A stretch of DNA of 64,000 nucleotides from Phoenix dactylifera (lineage: Eukaryota > Streptophyta > Magnoliopsida > Arecales > Arecaceae): positions 19,979,397 through 20,043,396 of the forward strand of contig NC_052405.1 of NCBI RefSeq assembly GCF_009389715.1, given 5' to 3'. The notes under the pieces are model-generated. The model searched no databases. It was not told where the DNA came from and saw nothing but the letters and a program-made list of their open reading frames with translations. The translations under genes were made by a program, and so were the position numbers. Positions 1 to 9,712 of the stretch are shown here, piece after piece (positions within the stretch are counted from its first letter, which is position 1; every line of letters starts with the position of its first letter).

Positions 1-1
1 A

Positions 2-2464
2 TTTGGTCCAACTAGAACAACAAGCCTAGGTGGAAATAAATATGGTCTAGTCATAGTAGATGATTACTCTAGGTACACATGGGTCATGTTTCTAGCACAT
101 AAGGACCAAGCATTTTTAATGTTTAAAAAGTTCCATAAGGAAGTAACAAATGCTAGAGAGTCTTCAGTCATAGCCATTAGAAGTGACCATGGTACCGAAT
201 TCGAAAATCAATTATTTGATGAATTTTGTAGTAAAAAGGGGATAACCCATAATTTTTCTGCACCTAGGACACCACAACAAAATGGAGTTGTGGAAAGGAA
301 GAATAGAACTCTAGAGGAAATGGCTAGAACGATGTTATGTGAAAGTAACCTCCCTAAGTACTTTTGGGAAGAAGCCATTAATACTTCTTGCCATATATTA
401 AATAGAGTTTTATTAAGACCCATTATAAAGAAAACACCTTATGAACTGTGGAAAAACAGAAAACCAAAAGTTAACTATTTTCATGTTTTTGGATGTAGGT
501 GTTTTGTACATAATAATGGGAAAGATAATCTAGGGAAATTTGATCCTAAATCTGATGAAGGAATATTCCTAGGTTATTCTACAACTAGTAAAGCCTATAG
601 AATCTTTAATAAAAGAACCCTAGTTATAGAAGAATCTATACATGTTGTTTTTGATGACTCTAGTGACATCTCATCTAGTAAGAAGGTTAATTTTGATGAT
701 GATATTGAAATACTTGAAGAAAAGATAGATGAGATGGGATTACAAGATGATAATCAAAAGTTGATTGAAGGAGAATCGTCAAACCAAGAGCCTATAGTGG
801 ATCATGGGCTAGCTAAAGCTTGGAGGTATGCTCACGGGCATCCTAAGGAACTAATTCTAGATGATCCATCACAACCGGTTAGGACTAGAGCATCCCTTAG
901 GAATTTGAATAATCATCTAGCTTTTGTTTCACACTTTGAGCCCAAACATATAGAAGAAGCCGAAAATGATGTAAATTGGATAAATGCAATGCAAGAAGAA
1001 CTAAATCAATTTACTAGAAACAAGGTTTGGGATCTAGTGGAGAGACCTTCTGAATATCCAATTATAGGTACTAAATGGATATATAAAAATAAGCTAGATG
1101 AAAATGGAATTGTTATAAGGAATAAGGCTAGACTAGTAGCAAAGGGTTATAATCAAGAAGAAGGCATAGATTTTGATGAAACCTTTGCTCCCGTAGCTAG
1201 ACTTGAGGCAATTAGACTTTTATTAGCATATGCATGCTCTAAGGACTTCAAACTATATCAAATGAATGTAAAGAGTGCTTTTCTAAATGGGTTTATTAAT
1301 GAGGAGGTGTATGTAGAACAACCTCCTGGTTTTGAAAATCATCAATACCCTAATCATGTGTATAAACTGAACAAAGCACTTTATGGACTAAAACAAGCAC
1401 CTAGAGCATGGTATGAGAGACTTAGTAAATTCCTATTAGAACATAAATTCTCTAGGAGAAATGTAGATACAACATTATTTCTGAAAAAGAAAAATAAGGA
1501 TATGTTATTAGTACAGATTTATGTTGATGATATCATTTTCGGTGCTACTAACAATCGCCTCTGCGAGGAATTTGCTGATTTGATGCAGAGTGAGTTTGAG
1601 ATGAGCATGATGGGAGAGCTGAACTACTTCCTCGGGCTTCAAATCAAACAATCTGAAGGAGGCATCTTCATCAATCAAGCAAAATATATCAAGGAGATGC
1701 TCAAGAAGTTTGATATGGAGGGAAACAAGTCAATCAGCACCCCCATGAGCTCATCATGTAAGTTAGACCAAGATGAATCAGGTAAATCTGTAAATCAAAA
1801 ACTTTATAGAGGTATGATAGGTTCTTTACTGTATCTTACTGCAAGTAGGCCTGATATTATGTTTAGTGTGTGCATGTGTGCTAGATATCAGGCTAATCCT
1901 AAAGAATCACACCTAGCTGCAGTTAAGAGAATCTTTAAATACTTAATTGGAACTAAGAACATAGGGCTGTGGTACTCTAAAGAATCTAGCCTAAACTTAA
2001 TAGGGTACACAGATTCAGACTTCGCTGGATGTAAGCTTGATAGAAAAAGTACCAGCGGGTCCTGTCAATTTCTAGGAGAAAACCTAATCTCATGGTTTAG
2101 CAAGAAACAAAACTCGGTTGCATTATCCACTGCAGAAGCTGAATATATTGCAGCCGGGAGTTGTTGTGCTCAAATCTTATGGATTAAACAACAATTAGAA
2201 GATTATGGCATTAAACAAGATAAAATCCCCATTAATTGTGATAACACAAGTGCCATAAATCTCACTAAAAATCCAATTCAACACTCAAGAACTAAACACA
2301 TTGAGATAAGACATCACTTCATAAGAGATCATGTATTGAATGGTGATGTGTCACTCCAATTTGTGTGTACTGATAATCAATTAGCAGACATTTTTACAAA
2401 ACCCCTAAGTGAAGAGAGGTTTAGTGTGCTTAGAAGGGGATTAGGAGTGATTGATCCATCCTAG
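2..2464 (+). CDS. Ty1/copia polyprotein, C-terminal part (integrase, reverse transcriptase, RNase H)
   Basis: The reading frame is open from base 2, upstream of the first ATG at 86, so this is the 3' part of a longer gag-pol. The integrase core lacks only its first catalytic Asp, off the edge. The second Asp is in SDHGTEF (codon 185-187) and the Glu in [13 protein letters not shown] (codon 293-295). The [15 protein letters not shown] stretch of the copia integrase C-terminus follows. Reverse transcriptase spans about 1000-1750 with the catalytic YVDD at 1520-1531. RNase H follows, with [18 protein letters not shown] and [13 protein letters not shown]. The frame ends at [13 protein letters not shown] and a TAG stop. 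No frameshift or premature stop is seen in the 820 codons present, so the copy looks recent. The product would process cDNA synthesis and integration in virus-like particles. Confidence 0.95.
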   Translation, partial: FGPTRTTSLGGNKYGLVIVDDYSRYTWVMFLAHKDQAFLMFKKFHKEVTNARESSVIAIRSDHGTEFENQLFDEFCSKKGITHNFSAPRTPQQNGVVERKNRTLEEMARTMLCESNLPKYFWEEAINTSCHILNRVLLRPIIKKTPYELWKNRKPKVNYFHVFGCRCFVHNNGKDNLGKFDPKSDEGIFLGYSTTSKAYRIFNKRTLVIEESIHVVFDDSSDISSSKKVNFDDDIEILEEKIDEMGLQDDNQKLIEGESSNQEPIVDHGLAKAWRYAHGHPKELILDDPSQPVRTRASLRNLNNHLAFVSHFEPKHIEEAENDVNWINAMQEELNQFTRNKVWDLVERPSEYPIIGTKWIYKNKLDENGIVIRNKARLVAKGYNQEEGIDFDETFAPVARLEAIRLLLAYACSKDFKLYQMNVKSAFLNGFINEEVYVEQPPGFENHQYPNHVYKLNKALYGLKQAPRAWYERLSKFLLEHKFSRRNVDTTLFLKKKNKDMLLVQIYVDDIIFGATNNRLCEEFADLMQSEFEMSMMGELNYFLGLQIKQSEGGIFINQAKYIKEMLKKFDMEGNKSISTPMSSSCKLDQDESGKSVNQKLYRGMIGSLLYLTASRPDIMFSVCMCARYQANPKESHLAAVKRIFKYLIGTKNIGLWYSKESSLNLIGYTDSDFAGCKLDRKSTSGSCQFLGENLISWFSKKQNSVALSTAEAEYIAAGSCCAQILWIKQQLEDYGIKQDKIPINCDNTSAINLTKNPIQHSRTKHIEIRHHFIRDHVLNGDVSLQFVCTDNQLADIFTKPLSEERFSVLRRGLGVIDPS

Positions 2465-2655
2465 TGGGATTTTTCACTAGATTAATTGATTTTGATGATT
2501 AGAATGAGGTTAAAATAGAGTTTCTATGCAGTGATCATCAAATCAGTCCTTAAGTAGGTGATTTTCCCTCATTTGGCACGATTATGGCATGGTTTTTAGG
2601 TGCATGCCAAGGTTAGAGACGACTCGAGTAAGTTTCAGAGCCGGCTCCTAAGGGG

Positions 2656-2799
2656 GAGTCGACTCGCGCATTTGCGGGAGTCGACTCGCAAAGTTGGCAG
2701 CTGAGGGGGAGTCGACTCGCACACTGTCGGGAGTCGACTCGCGCATATTCTGGAGTCGACTCGAGGTCGAGTCGACTCGCGACTCAGGGGAGTCGACTC
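2656..2799. repeat. Array of seven GAGTCGACTC palindromes between pol and the extra ORF
   Basis: Perfect copies of the 10-bp palindrome start at 2656, 2678, 2709, 2731, 2753, 2769 and 2790. Most spacings are 21-22 bp. The flanks read GGAGTCGACTCG, the reverse complement of the CGAGTCGACTCC context used in the LTR array, so this array is inverted relative to the LTR one. It lies about 250 bp before the start codon of the downstream ORF and could be part of its promoter (inference). Confidence 0.9.
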
Positions 2800-3048
2800 G
2801 CAGTCGGGATCCGACTTTTTAACCCTAGGTTTGTCGTTTCGCAAACACTTTTCCTCAAGCCGCCACTGTTCACAAAGCCCTAGAGCCGACTCCTAGGTCA
2901 TCCCCGATCGTCTCCAAGCCCTTTTCCCGTCGATTTTTCGCCGGACATTGAGTTTCCGTCCGTTCCTAGGTCATTTCCGGTCCGTCCCGAGCTTCCTCTG
3001 TCGGTCCTTCACCGTCCTCTAGGTATTTTTCTTCCCGTTTAGGTCAAG

Positions 3049-4659
3049 ATGCCTCGTAAGACCGTCGTTAGAAAGAGGTCCCGTCCCGAGGCCGGTCCCG
3101 AGCGGCGCTCCAAGGCGCGGCACGATCCCGCGAGGCAACCACCTCCGGATCGTTCCCCGTCTAGGGTGGTTCTCGTTAGGCCGTTGGCCGGGAAGGCCGT
3201 CACCTCCGGGAGGTTTGTCGATTTCGACTATCTCTCCCGGGAGGGGTTCACCATAGGCGATAGGCTTAGAGCCCAGGGCCTAGAGTACTTCCTCACCTTG
3301 GACCTTCCCACCTATCCTGGCCTAGTTCAAGAGTTTTACAGTACTGTCCATCGGGGAGATGGAGGTATCGAGGGCACGGTAGTAGGTGTCCCGTTGCGTG
3401 TCACAGAGGATCTCATTGCCCATATCCTTCACCTTCCATTAGTAGGGGTGGCTCCCGCACACCCTGAGGATAGAGTTGCGGCCCTTACGGTCGTCTTAGG
3501 GCATCCACCTCAGTCCCCCCTAGATGAGGTATCTGCTAGCTCACTTCCTATTGAAGTGAGAATCCTTTTGAGCATTCTGTCCAGGTCCATCTTCCCTAAG
3601 ACAGGGAGATTTGATTTTGTGAATGAGAGGGACTTAGCTATTATGTCTTATATCCTTCAGGACACCCCGATCAACTTCCCAAAGCTCATTTATAGGTATA
3701 TGTGTGAGCCCCTAGATAGACCTAGGCTCTCACTCCCATACGGGATGTTATTCACTCTTCTTTTTAGGCAGTACGAGATTCCCATTCCTGAGAGGGAACC
3801 CTCTCGTGCCTTGCGATGGACTGATCGCTTATGTACGGGGACTATGCACAGGATGGGATTTCGGAAGAGAGAAGGGATCTGGGTTAGGAAGTCCACTCTC
3901 ACTGCTCAGACCACCAGACCATCACCCAGTCCTGAGCCAGATTCAGACTACCCAGACCTTCCAGACCATCCAGACCTCCCATCCACTCCTCCTGCTCCTA
4001 CCACCTCTGCCGGACCTTCCTCCTCAGTTCCACCATCTATGGAGGTCCGTATTGATACAGAGCAGCTCCGGGAGCTGCGGCAGGAGATCGTCCGAGATCT
4101 GAGGGATGAGCTGCTTCGGGAGCTCCGAGGTGCGGTGCCTGCCCCCACTCCTGCACCCGTATCTTCTCAGTTGGTCCCTTCCTTGACAGCCGTGACTGAC
4201 ATGACGGCTCATGTACGGAAAGAGATCTACAATGTCCGGAGTTTGGTCCAGGCCCAGTTCCACAGCATGAGTGAGGTCACGAGCTCCACTCGACAGATGC
4301 GAGAGGAGATAGGTCGTGACATGCACACCACCACCGAGGGGGCCGAGCGCTTGGCGAATGTACTCATCGACAAGCTGGACGCACTTCAGACATCGGTGAC
4401 TGGGCTTCAGGCGTCGGTGACAGAGCTCTCCACTACACATAGCAGAGCCACCACGTCTATTATCACGCAGCTCGGACATGTGACAGATGCAGTCACCCTC
4501 CTCATGGAGAAGAGCCGATTGAGAGGAGGAGCACCATCCTCGAGAGGAGGTGCCACATCCTCCAGAGGAGGAGATGCATCCTCGAGAGGGGGAGCTTCAT
4601 CCTCCAGAGGAGGAGATGCATCCTCGAGAGGGGGAGCTTCATCCTCGAGGAGGACATAG
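3049..4659 (+). CDS. Sirevirus extra ORF in the env-like position
   Basis: This 536-residue ORF lies between pol and the 3' LTR, where Sireviruses often carry an additional or 'env-like' gene. The N-terminus is very basic and proline-rich (about 1-45). Residues about 50-270 form a globular part with VDFDYLSREGFTIGDRL, LDLPTYPGLVQEFYST and GVPLRVTEDLIAHIL, resembling proteins often labelled 'putative plant transposon protein'. A Pro/Ser linker (about 295-330) leads to a long predicted helical region (about 335-495). The tail has about six RGGxxSS heptads (nt about 4520-4650). I see no signal peptide or transmembrane helix, so an envelope role is not supported. The start at 3049 follows a GC-rich leader. 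No stop interrupts it. RNA or DNA binding by the basic ends is inference. Confidence 0.8.
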   Translation: MPRKTVVRKRSRPEAGPERRSKARHDPARQPPPDRSPSRVVLVRPLAGKAVTSGRFVDFDYLSREGFTIGDRLRAQGLEYFLTLDLPTYPGLVQEFYSTVHRGDGGIEGTVVGVPLRVTEDLIAHILHLPLVGVAPAHPEDRVAALTVVLGHPPQSPLDEVSASSLPIEVRILLSILSRSIFPKTGRFDFVNERDLAIMSYILQDTPINFPKLIYRYMCEPLDRPRLSLPYGMLFTLLFRQYEIPIPEREPSRALRWTDRLCTGTMHRMGFRKREGIWVRKSTLTAQTTRPSPSPEPDSDYPDLPDHPDLPSTPPAPTTSAGPSSSVPPSMEVRIDTEQLRELRQEIVRDLRDELLRELRGAVPAPTPAPVSSQLVPSLTAVTDMTAHVRKEIYNVRSLVQAQFHSMSEVTSSTRQMREEIGRDMHTTTEGAERLANVLIDKLDALQTSVTGLQASVTELSTTHSRATTSIITQLGHVTDAVTLLMEKSRLRGGAPSSRGGATSSRGGDASSRGGASSSRGGDASSRGGASSSRRT

Positions 4660-4827
4660 ATGTGTTTGAGTTTTGTTTTGTATTGTTTTACTTTACTTAT
4701 TGTATGCTCAAATATACTTCAATTCATATCAATACAATGAGTGGACATCTTATCTTCAATTATGTGCCATTTGATGATTGGTTGTGCCATTGATTGTGGT
4801 TGATTACCTCCTTTTTGGTATGATGAC

Positions 4828-5423
4828 AAAAAGGGGGAGAAATATGTATAAAATGTGTAAAAGGGGAGAAATATGAAAAAATATGTAAAAGAAATCAATG
4901 GAAATAAATAAAAAGATAAACTCTTAAAAACACACTCAAATTTGTTCTAAGTGGATTCGGTACCTCGAGGCTCATTATCTCTCTTTTGGGGCTCCTAATG
5001 GAGTAATCTCCAGAATCTATTCAAGGGATATTCGGAGATTAGCTGAATCCTACTCAAGAACAAATTGACAGATTTTCCCTCTAAAAAGATAAAATTCAGT
5101 TCAAAAACTTCAAAGCATTAAAAGGAAATTCAGAGAATCAAAACATAGTTGAATGCATATGTTGAGGGGGAGAATCTGAATTTTAATCAAGCTAAATCAT
5201 TAATGACATATAAGCCAAACAATTGATTGCATAATATGAAGGCTTATATAATTCCAAATGAAAGGGGGAGCTTTAACTCCGAAATTTAATGTTTCACTCC
5301 TTTCAAACTTGGATAAATTAAATTATCAGACATTTGAATTCATTTATGGATTTTACTTCATTGTTTTATGAGCAATTCATTTTACATATACTCAAAGTTT
5401 TGTCATCATCAAAAAGGGGGAGA
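4828..5423 (+). other. Series of polypurine tracts, the last abutting the 3' LTR
   Basis: Purine tracts of the form A(n)G(5)AG occur at 4828-4840, 4858-4867, 5165-5173, 5260-5270 and 5411-5423. The last one ends just before the LTR start at 5425 and should prime plus-strand DNA synthesis. Repeated upstream copies are a known Sirevirus feature. Between them (4660-5410) the DNA is AT-rich with no gene. Confidence 0.8.
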
Positions 5424-5605
5424 TTGTGGAGTGATTGATTAAAACCCCATTTGATTTTGATGAGCTCAAAGCATTTGAGTATATCTTGTGATTACTAATG
5501 AATTCAATTGAGTGTTTCAGTGAAAATTCTGTCCAAGTGTCTCTAGATTTGGTTCATAGTATTTTGGATAAGGTAAGAAATCTGCTGAACCAAAGTCTGA
5601 GACTC

Positions 5606-6219
5606 GAGTCGACTCCCGAGTATCACGAGTCGACTCCAAGCGTATCAAGTTCACTGGCACGAGCTCGAGTCGACTCCAGATCAGTACGAGTCGACTCCGA
5701 CTGAGAACAAACAGAAGGACAGAAAGCTTCATCTCAGAACCTGTCAACGAGTCGACTCCTGAAGTGCGCGAGTCGACTCCAATGTTCACCGAGTCGACTC
5801 CAGAAAAGTAAGAGTCGACTCCAAGCAGTCACAGGCAAAAAAGTCAGAGAACGATTTTCGGACTCTGAGATTCGAGTCGACTCCCGCAATACGCGAGTCG
5901 ACTCCGAGACTGAGCGACCATCGACAGACAGAAAACCATGTTACTGCCTCTGAGATTCGAGTCGACTCCAAGGACAGTCAAGTCGACTCGAGTGGACAAA
6001 GTTCAAAATTGGATCCACGGACTTCAGTGGATGAGCCGACTCCAAAATTGCCAGGTCAGCTCCAGAAGTTGGCGAGTCGACTCCGAGTCAAGACGAGTCG
6101 ACTCCCAGTCGTGACGGCAACTTTAATTCAAATTTGGAACAGTTGCCGAGTCGACTCCGGAAAAGCTTGAGTCGACTCCCGCTACAGCCGAGTCGACTCC
6201 TGATCGCGCGAGTCGACTC
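5606..6219. promoter_or_regulatory. Seventeen GAGTCGACTC palindromes in LTR U3, about 21-bp phased
   Basis: Perfect copies start at 5606, 5627, 5667, 5688, 5749, 5770, 5791, 5812, 5874, 5895, 5959, 6074, 6095, 6148, 6169, 6190 and 6210. A one-mismatch copy starts at 5980. Adjacent copies are 20-21 bp apart and several larger gaps are near multiples of that. The array ends about 90 bp upstream of the TATA-like box. Conserved palindromic repeats in the regulatory part of Sirevirus LTRs are known; the SalI-core motif and strict phasing are what I see here. Confidence 0.88.
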
Positions 6220-6310
6220 CAACCCACCAACGGTCATATTGTCAGGCTGCGCAGAGTGTGCAGAACGGCCAGAAAAAGCAGAGTAACGGCTAGTTTCCGT
6301 GGGGGTTGGC

Positions 6311-6318
6311 TTAAATAG
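6311..6318 (+). promoter_or_regulatory. TATA-like box of the Sirevirus LTR
   Basis: TTAAATAG lies just downstream of the palindrome array and is followed by a CA-containing stretch about 30 bp on. Its position fits the U3/R boundary of a Sirevirus LTR. The start site is inferred, not seen. Confidence 0.5.
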
Positions 6319-7105
6319 CCACAGAGGACTGTAGCAAGGTAGAGAACAGATATTCCACTCCAAGCATTCAAGTTTTCAAGCTCTCCAAGTGCTCTTAAAC
6401 GAAAAAGGGGAGATCTGCATTTACTGCTCCAACAACTTCTTCCCAACAATCAAAGCTTCCTCCTCCTGCATTCAAGTCGACCACTCTTTCAAGAGGAGAC
6501 CGAAGTTCCAGAAGCCATACCTCTTCACCAGCTTAAAAGCGTTTGAGGGCTTCTAACTCCTTTACGATTATATTGTTTTAAATCTGCTTTTTGAGAAGCT
6601 ATTTTCTGTTTTCTTCTATCTCTTGTATTTACTTGATTCAATCGGGGGATTGAATCAAGGGGTTTAAGGTTGGTTGGTGAGCCAAGTTAAAACCAACGTG
6701 TGTAAGGGTTTGATTGTGAGCCCGGAAAAACAATCGGGGTTGGTTCTAGTCGGTGAGCCTGGGAAAACCGACCGAGTTCGTTGTGAGCTCGTAAAACAAC
6801 AAGTTTGGTTGTGAGCTTGCAAAACAACCGGCTACAATCCAAGGGGGTTATAGTGAAATTCCCAAGTGAGACTTGGGGAGTGGACGTAGGAGCAAGGGTT
6901 AGCTCCGAACCACTATAAAACTTTGTGTTTGTAGTGCATTGTCTCTCATCTTCTTCCCCGCACATTACTCACAGCACTAGGCTTTAATTAAATAACTTGC
7001 TATAGTTTTTAATTAATCATCCACAAAGTTTTAATTAGCCAAATTATTTTAAAAACCCAATTCACCCCCCCCCCCCCCCCTCTTGGGTTGTCTATCTGGG
7101 CAACA

Positions 7106-8237
7106 CATTTAAAGCAAAGGATTAGAATTTACATCATGAACTTGGTGCACCAAATGATTTTCCTTCACCCTATCACCTAGGACTTTAGCCGATCATCTCC
7201 CTCTCTCTTTCTCACTCTTTTTTTTAATAACAGAAATAGGGCATCCCCTGTTTCTTTCTACTTTTTTTTTTTTCTTTCTACTGCAGCAACCCGGCTCCAC
7301 TCTTCTTCCCCAAATCGGAGCTCCCCTTGAACCGATCCCCCATCTCCTTTTTATATCTTTCTCGACCTATCAAGCGGACATAATCTTCCGCGTGAGAAGA
7401 TTAGGGCGGAGGAATGGGGCTGGGAGATGATTGCGGCCGGCTGGGGCGCTGAGAACGGACGCTGGGCTGAATGCACGTGGAGATGGAAGAATCACGGACT
7501 GCTGAGGAGCTCTGTTCACGGAGCGGACGGATAAGGATGGTGTAGAGATGCTGGGATCGTTGGAACGGAGGAGGAAAGTGGACGCGGGACCTGCGGGAGC
7601 TGATCACGGCCGGATCTGATGCTGAGATCGGATGCGATGGAGGAGGCGGACGGCCGGGAGGTGATCAGCTGGAATCGATTGAAGAAGAAGGATCTTTGAT
7701 CACGGAAGAATTGCTTCGCGAACGCTGTGGAGGACGGGATCAGTGGAGGAGGCGGGCGGACGCGTGGGAATTGCGATTGCCTTTGCTGGGGGCTGAGATG
7801 CTCATGAATGGCTGGAGGCGAGGAAGAAGCGGCCGCTGATCTCGGTTTGCTGGATGGCTGCAGGCGGGATTAGCGAGATGGGCATGGGAGAAGAGCGGGA
7901 ATGATCACGGGTGCAGATGGAATCGGGGATGCTGTGGAGGAAGCTGGGAGATCCGATTGCAAATCCTCTTGGCTTGATGAATCTAAGCCCTTGGATGTTT
8001 CATTACGCATTGCCTCCAAATGGCTACCATGTGTCCCTCGGGTGCAAGTGTGCTTGACCAGGTTCAATTCTGTTCTAGTGTAATCAGGCTTGAAGTCGAC
8101 CAAATGCATATTTAAACTCTGATTTACGATAATCTGTGCCAAATAAAATATAAAATTAATGCAGCCCTTTTATCATTATTTGTTAGCAATAATATTAATT
8201 TAAGCAACGTGTAGAACGCACTTTTGTGCTCTCATCA
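7106..8237 (-). repeat. Athila 3' LTR, truncated by the Sirevirus insertion
   Basis: This matches 19163-20304 almost base for base, ending (in plus sense) in GCTCTCATCA, the complement of the LTR start TGATGAGAGC. It begins abruptly at the Sirevirus end. It contains a 14-bp segment absent from the other copy, near 7411. Short ORFs here are not genes. Confidence 0.9.
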
Positions 8238-8248
8238 CACCCCCCAAC
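8238..8248 (-). other. Athila polypurine tract
   Basis: CACCCCCCAAC on the plus strand gives GTTGGGGGGTG on the minus strand, directly abutting the 3' LTR. This is the expected primer for plus-strand synthesis. Confidence 0.75.
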
Positions 8249-9712
8249 TAGCTTATTACTAGTCTCTAGTAATTAACGAGAAAACTATAATGAGGACACA
8301 AAAGATGTGGTCTAAGCTATGACTTTTTATTGAAGCTAAAGACACAAGACTAAGATACGTACCCACTTTCATAGGGCATCACGATTGCACTTAGCACATG
8401 CAACAAGCCGTTAAACCCCTAGGTTACCCTAGTGGATGAGTGTTGTCTCGTGAGGGTTTTCAGGGATGTTACTCACAAACATCATGAATGATATGACATG
8501 AGATCCTAAAAAAATATGAAATAAATTTTAAGCTAATGCACATGTAATTAATTAATATATATTTTCAAGCATGGCAACTATCAAAGCAAGAAAAATATGA
8601 AAGTGTAGTGTGCATAAAATAGTATAACTTTCTCAGAGTACTAATACCTCCACCACAACATGGTACCGCTTGAATTTTAGGTGTACTACTCAAGTTCACA
8701 AGTGTTTACTACAGTTTATTAGAACCTGATCCATCAAATTTTTGGAATATCTCATGTTGTCTAAAATTGTCAAGAATGGTTTGCATAAAAAGAAGGAGCT
8801 ATCAAACCCAACTAAATATCCAAAGTACACAAAGGTCCAATACAAGGGAGTCAAACAAGCCATTACCACATGTCACTGGGTTCAGCCCGACCAACCCTAT
8901 TCATGCTTTTTTTTTAAAAATAAAACAATTAACATATGGTGATTACAATAGTCCAACCCCCTTAGGCTCTAGCAAGGTCCATGTAGCGAGTTTTCGGCCA
9001 ATAACTCCTAATCCAGTTGGCTCAAGGTATTAGGTGAAACATCCCTCTGGCTTAATTACTCGAACCAGACTATGCCACGAGGTTAGACTTGTCATCTTCT
9101 TATTTTTTTTATTTTTTTATTTTTTTTTCAAAATAGAGAAGGTAAACTGAACCATATAATGTGACTGCAACGTGACTATAGGTCAACCAAGGTCGGAACA
9201 TAAGGCACTTAGATGATCTAGCCGGGGTATTCAACCTCTATTTTTATGTGAAAACCAAATCAAGAACCTTATAGTACGGACAAGGATACTCGTACTTCTT
9301 TTACAGATATGGCTTAATAAAAATGCATTAAATAAATATGAACTCCTGAGGCCTTCCTATAATCATTAAATACATGTGCGGGAATCTAATAATAGGTCTC
9401 TGATTAGTCATAATACGCATGTATTCCTTGCCTTAATAGTTGCACAAACTCAATATGAAAATACATGTGCATTTTCTTAGAAAAGAATGCAAAAACAAGT
9501 TTTTTTTTTTTAATCAAATACTTCCCTCCCCCCAACTTAAATATTGTATTGTCCTCAATGTAATAGATACAAGAAAAGTATAATAAAAGACAGTAGAGAA
9601 AATAATATTGGAGAGAAAAGGAATACCTTGAGCTGTTGATATCCAGAAAATAAAACCTACAAAACTAGAAAAAATAATCCTAACTAATAGTCACATACCT
9701 TTGCCTTCATGC
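8249..9712. other. Athila 3' untranslated region, no gene seen
   Basis: This AT-rich stretch with several T runs lies between the pol end and the polypurine tract. Athila elements may carry an env-like gene here; I find no convincing ORF on either strand. Confidence 0.5.

Larger units (their letters stand above)
1..7105 (+). mobile_element. Sirevirus-type Ty1/copia LTR retrotransposon, 3' part
   Basis: The left window edge cuts this element inside the integrase. In order it holds integrase (partial), reverse transcriptase, RNase H, an extra ORF, several polypurine tracts and a 1.68-kb 3' LTR ending at 7105. This order (INT before RT) defines Ty1/copia. The extra ORF after pol, the repeated AAAAAGGGGGAGA-like tracts and the LTR end TATCTGGGCAACA are Sirevirus hallmarks (established knowledge). 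Sequence right after the LTR (CATTT, 7106-7110) continues an Athila LTR, so the element landed inside that LTR. The 5' LTR, gag and protease lie outside the window. Confidence 0.93.
5425..7105 (+). repeat. Sirevirus 3' LTR (1681 bp)
   Basis: The LTR begins TGTGGAGTGATTG directly after the polypurine tract and ends TCTGGGCAACA, giving TG...CA termini. Its U3 carries the palindrome array (5606-6219), followed by a TATA-like TTAAATAG at 6311-6318. A run of 16 C residues (7065-7080) precedes the terminal TCTTGGGTTG. The five bases after it, CATTT, are the expected target duplication; the matching copy would lie left of the window. ORFs in this region are repeat translations, not genes. Confidence 0.9.

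Noticed and set aside
3049..4659. Calling the extra Sirevirus ORF an envelope glycoprotein
   Set aside because: No signal peptide, transmembrane helix or fusion-like segment is visible.
5606..6219. CRISPR-like regular repeats
   Set aside because: The 10-bp palindromes have short variable spacers but sit in a plant LTR; repeat length and context exclude CRISPR.
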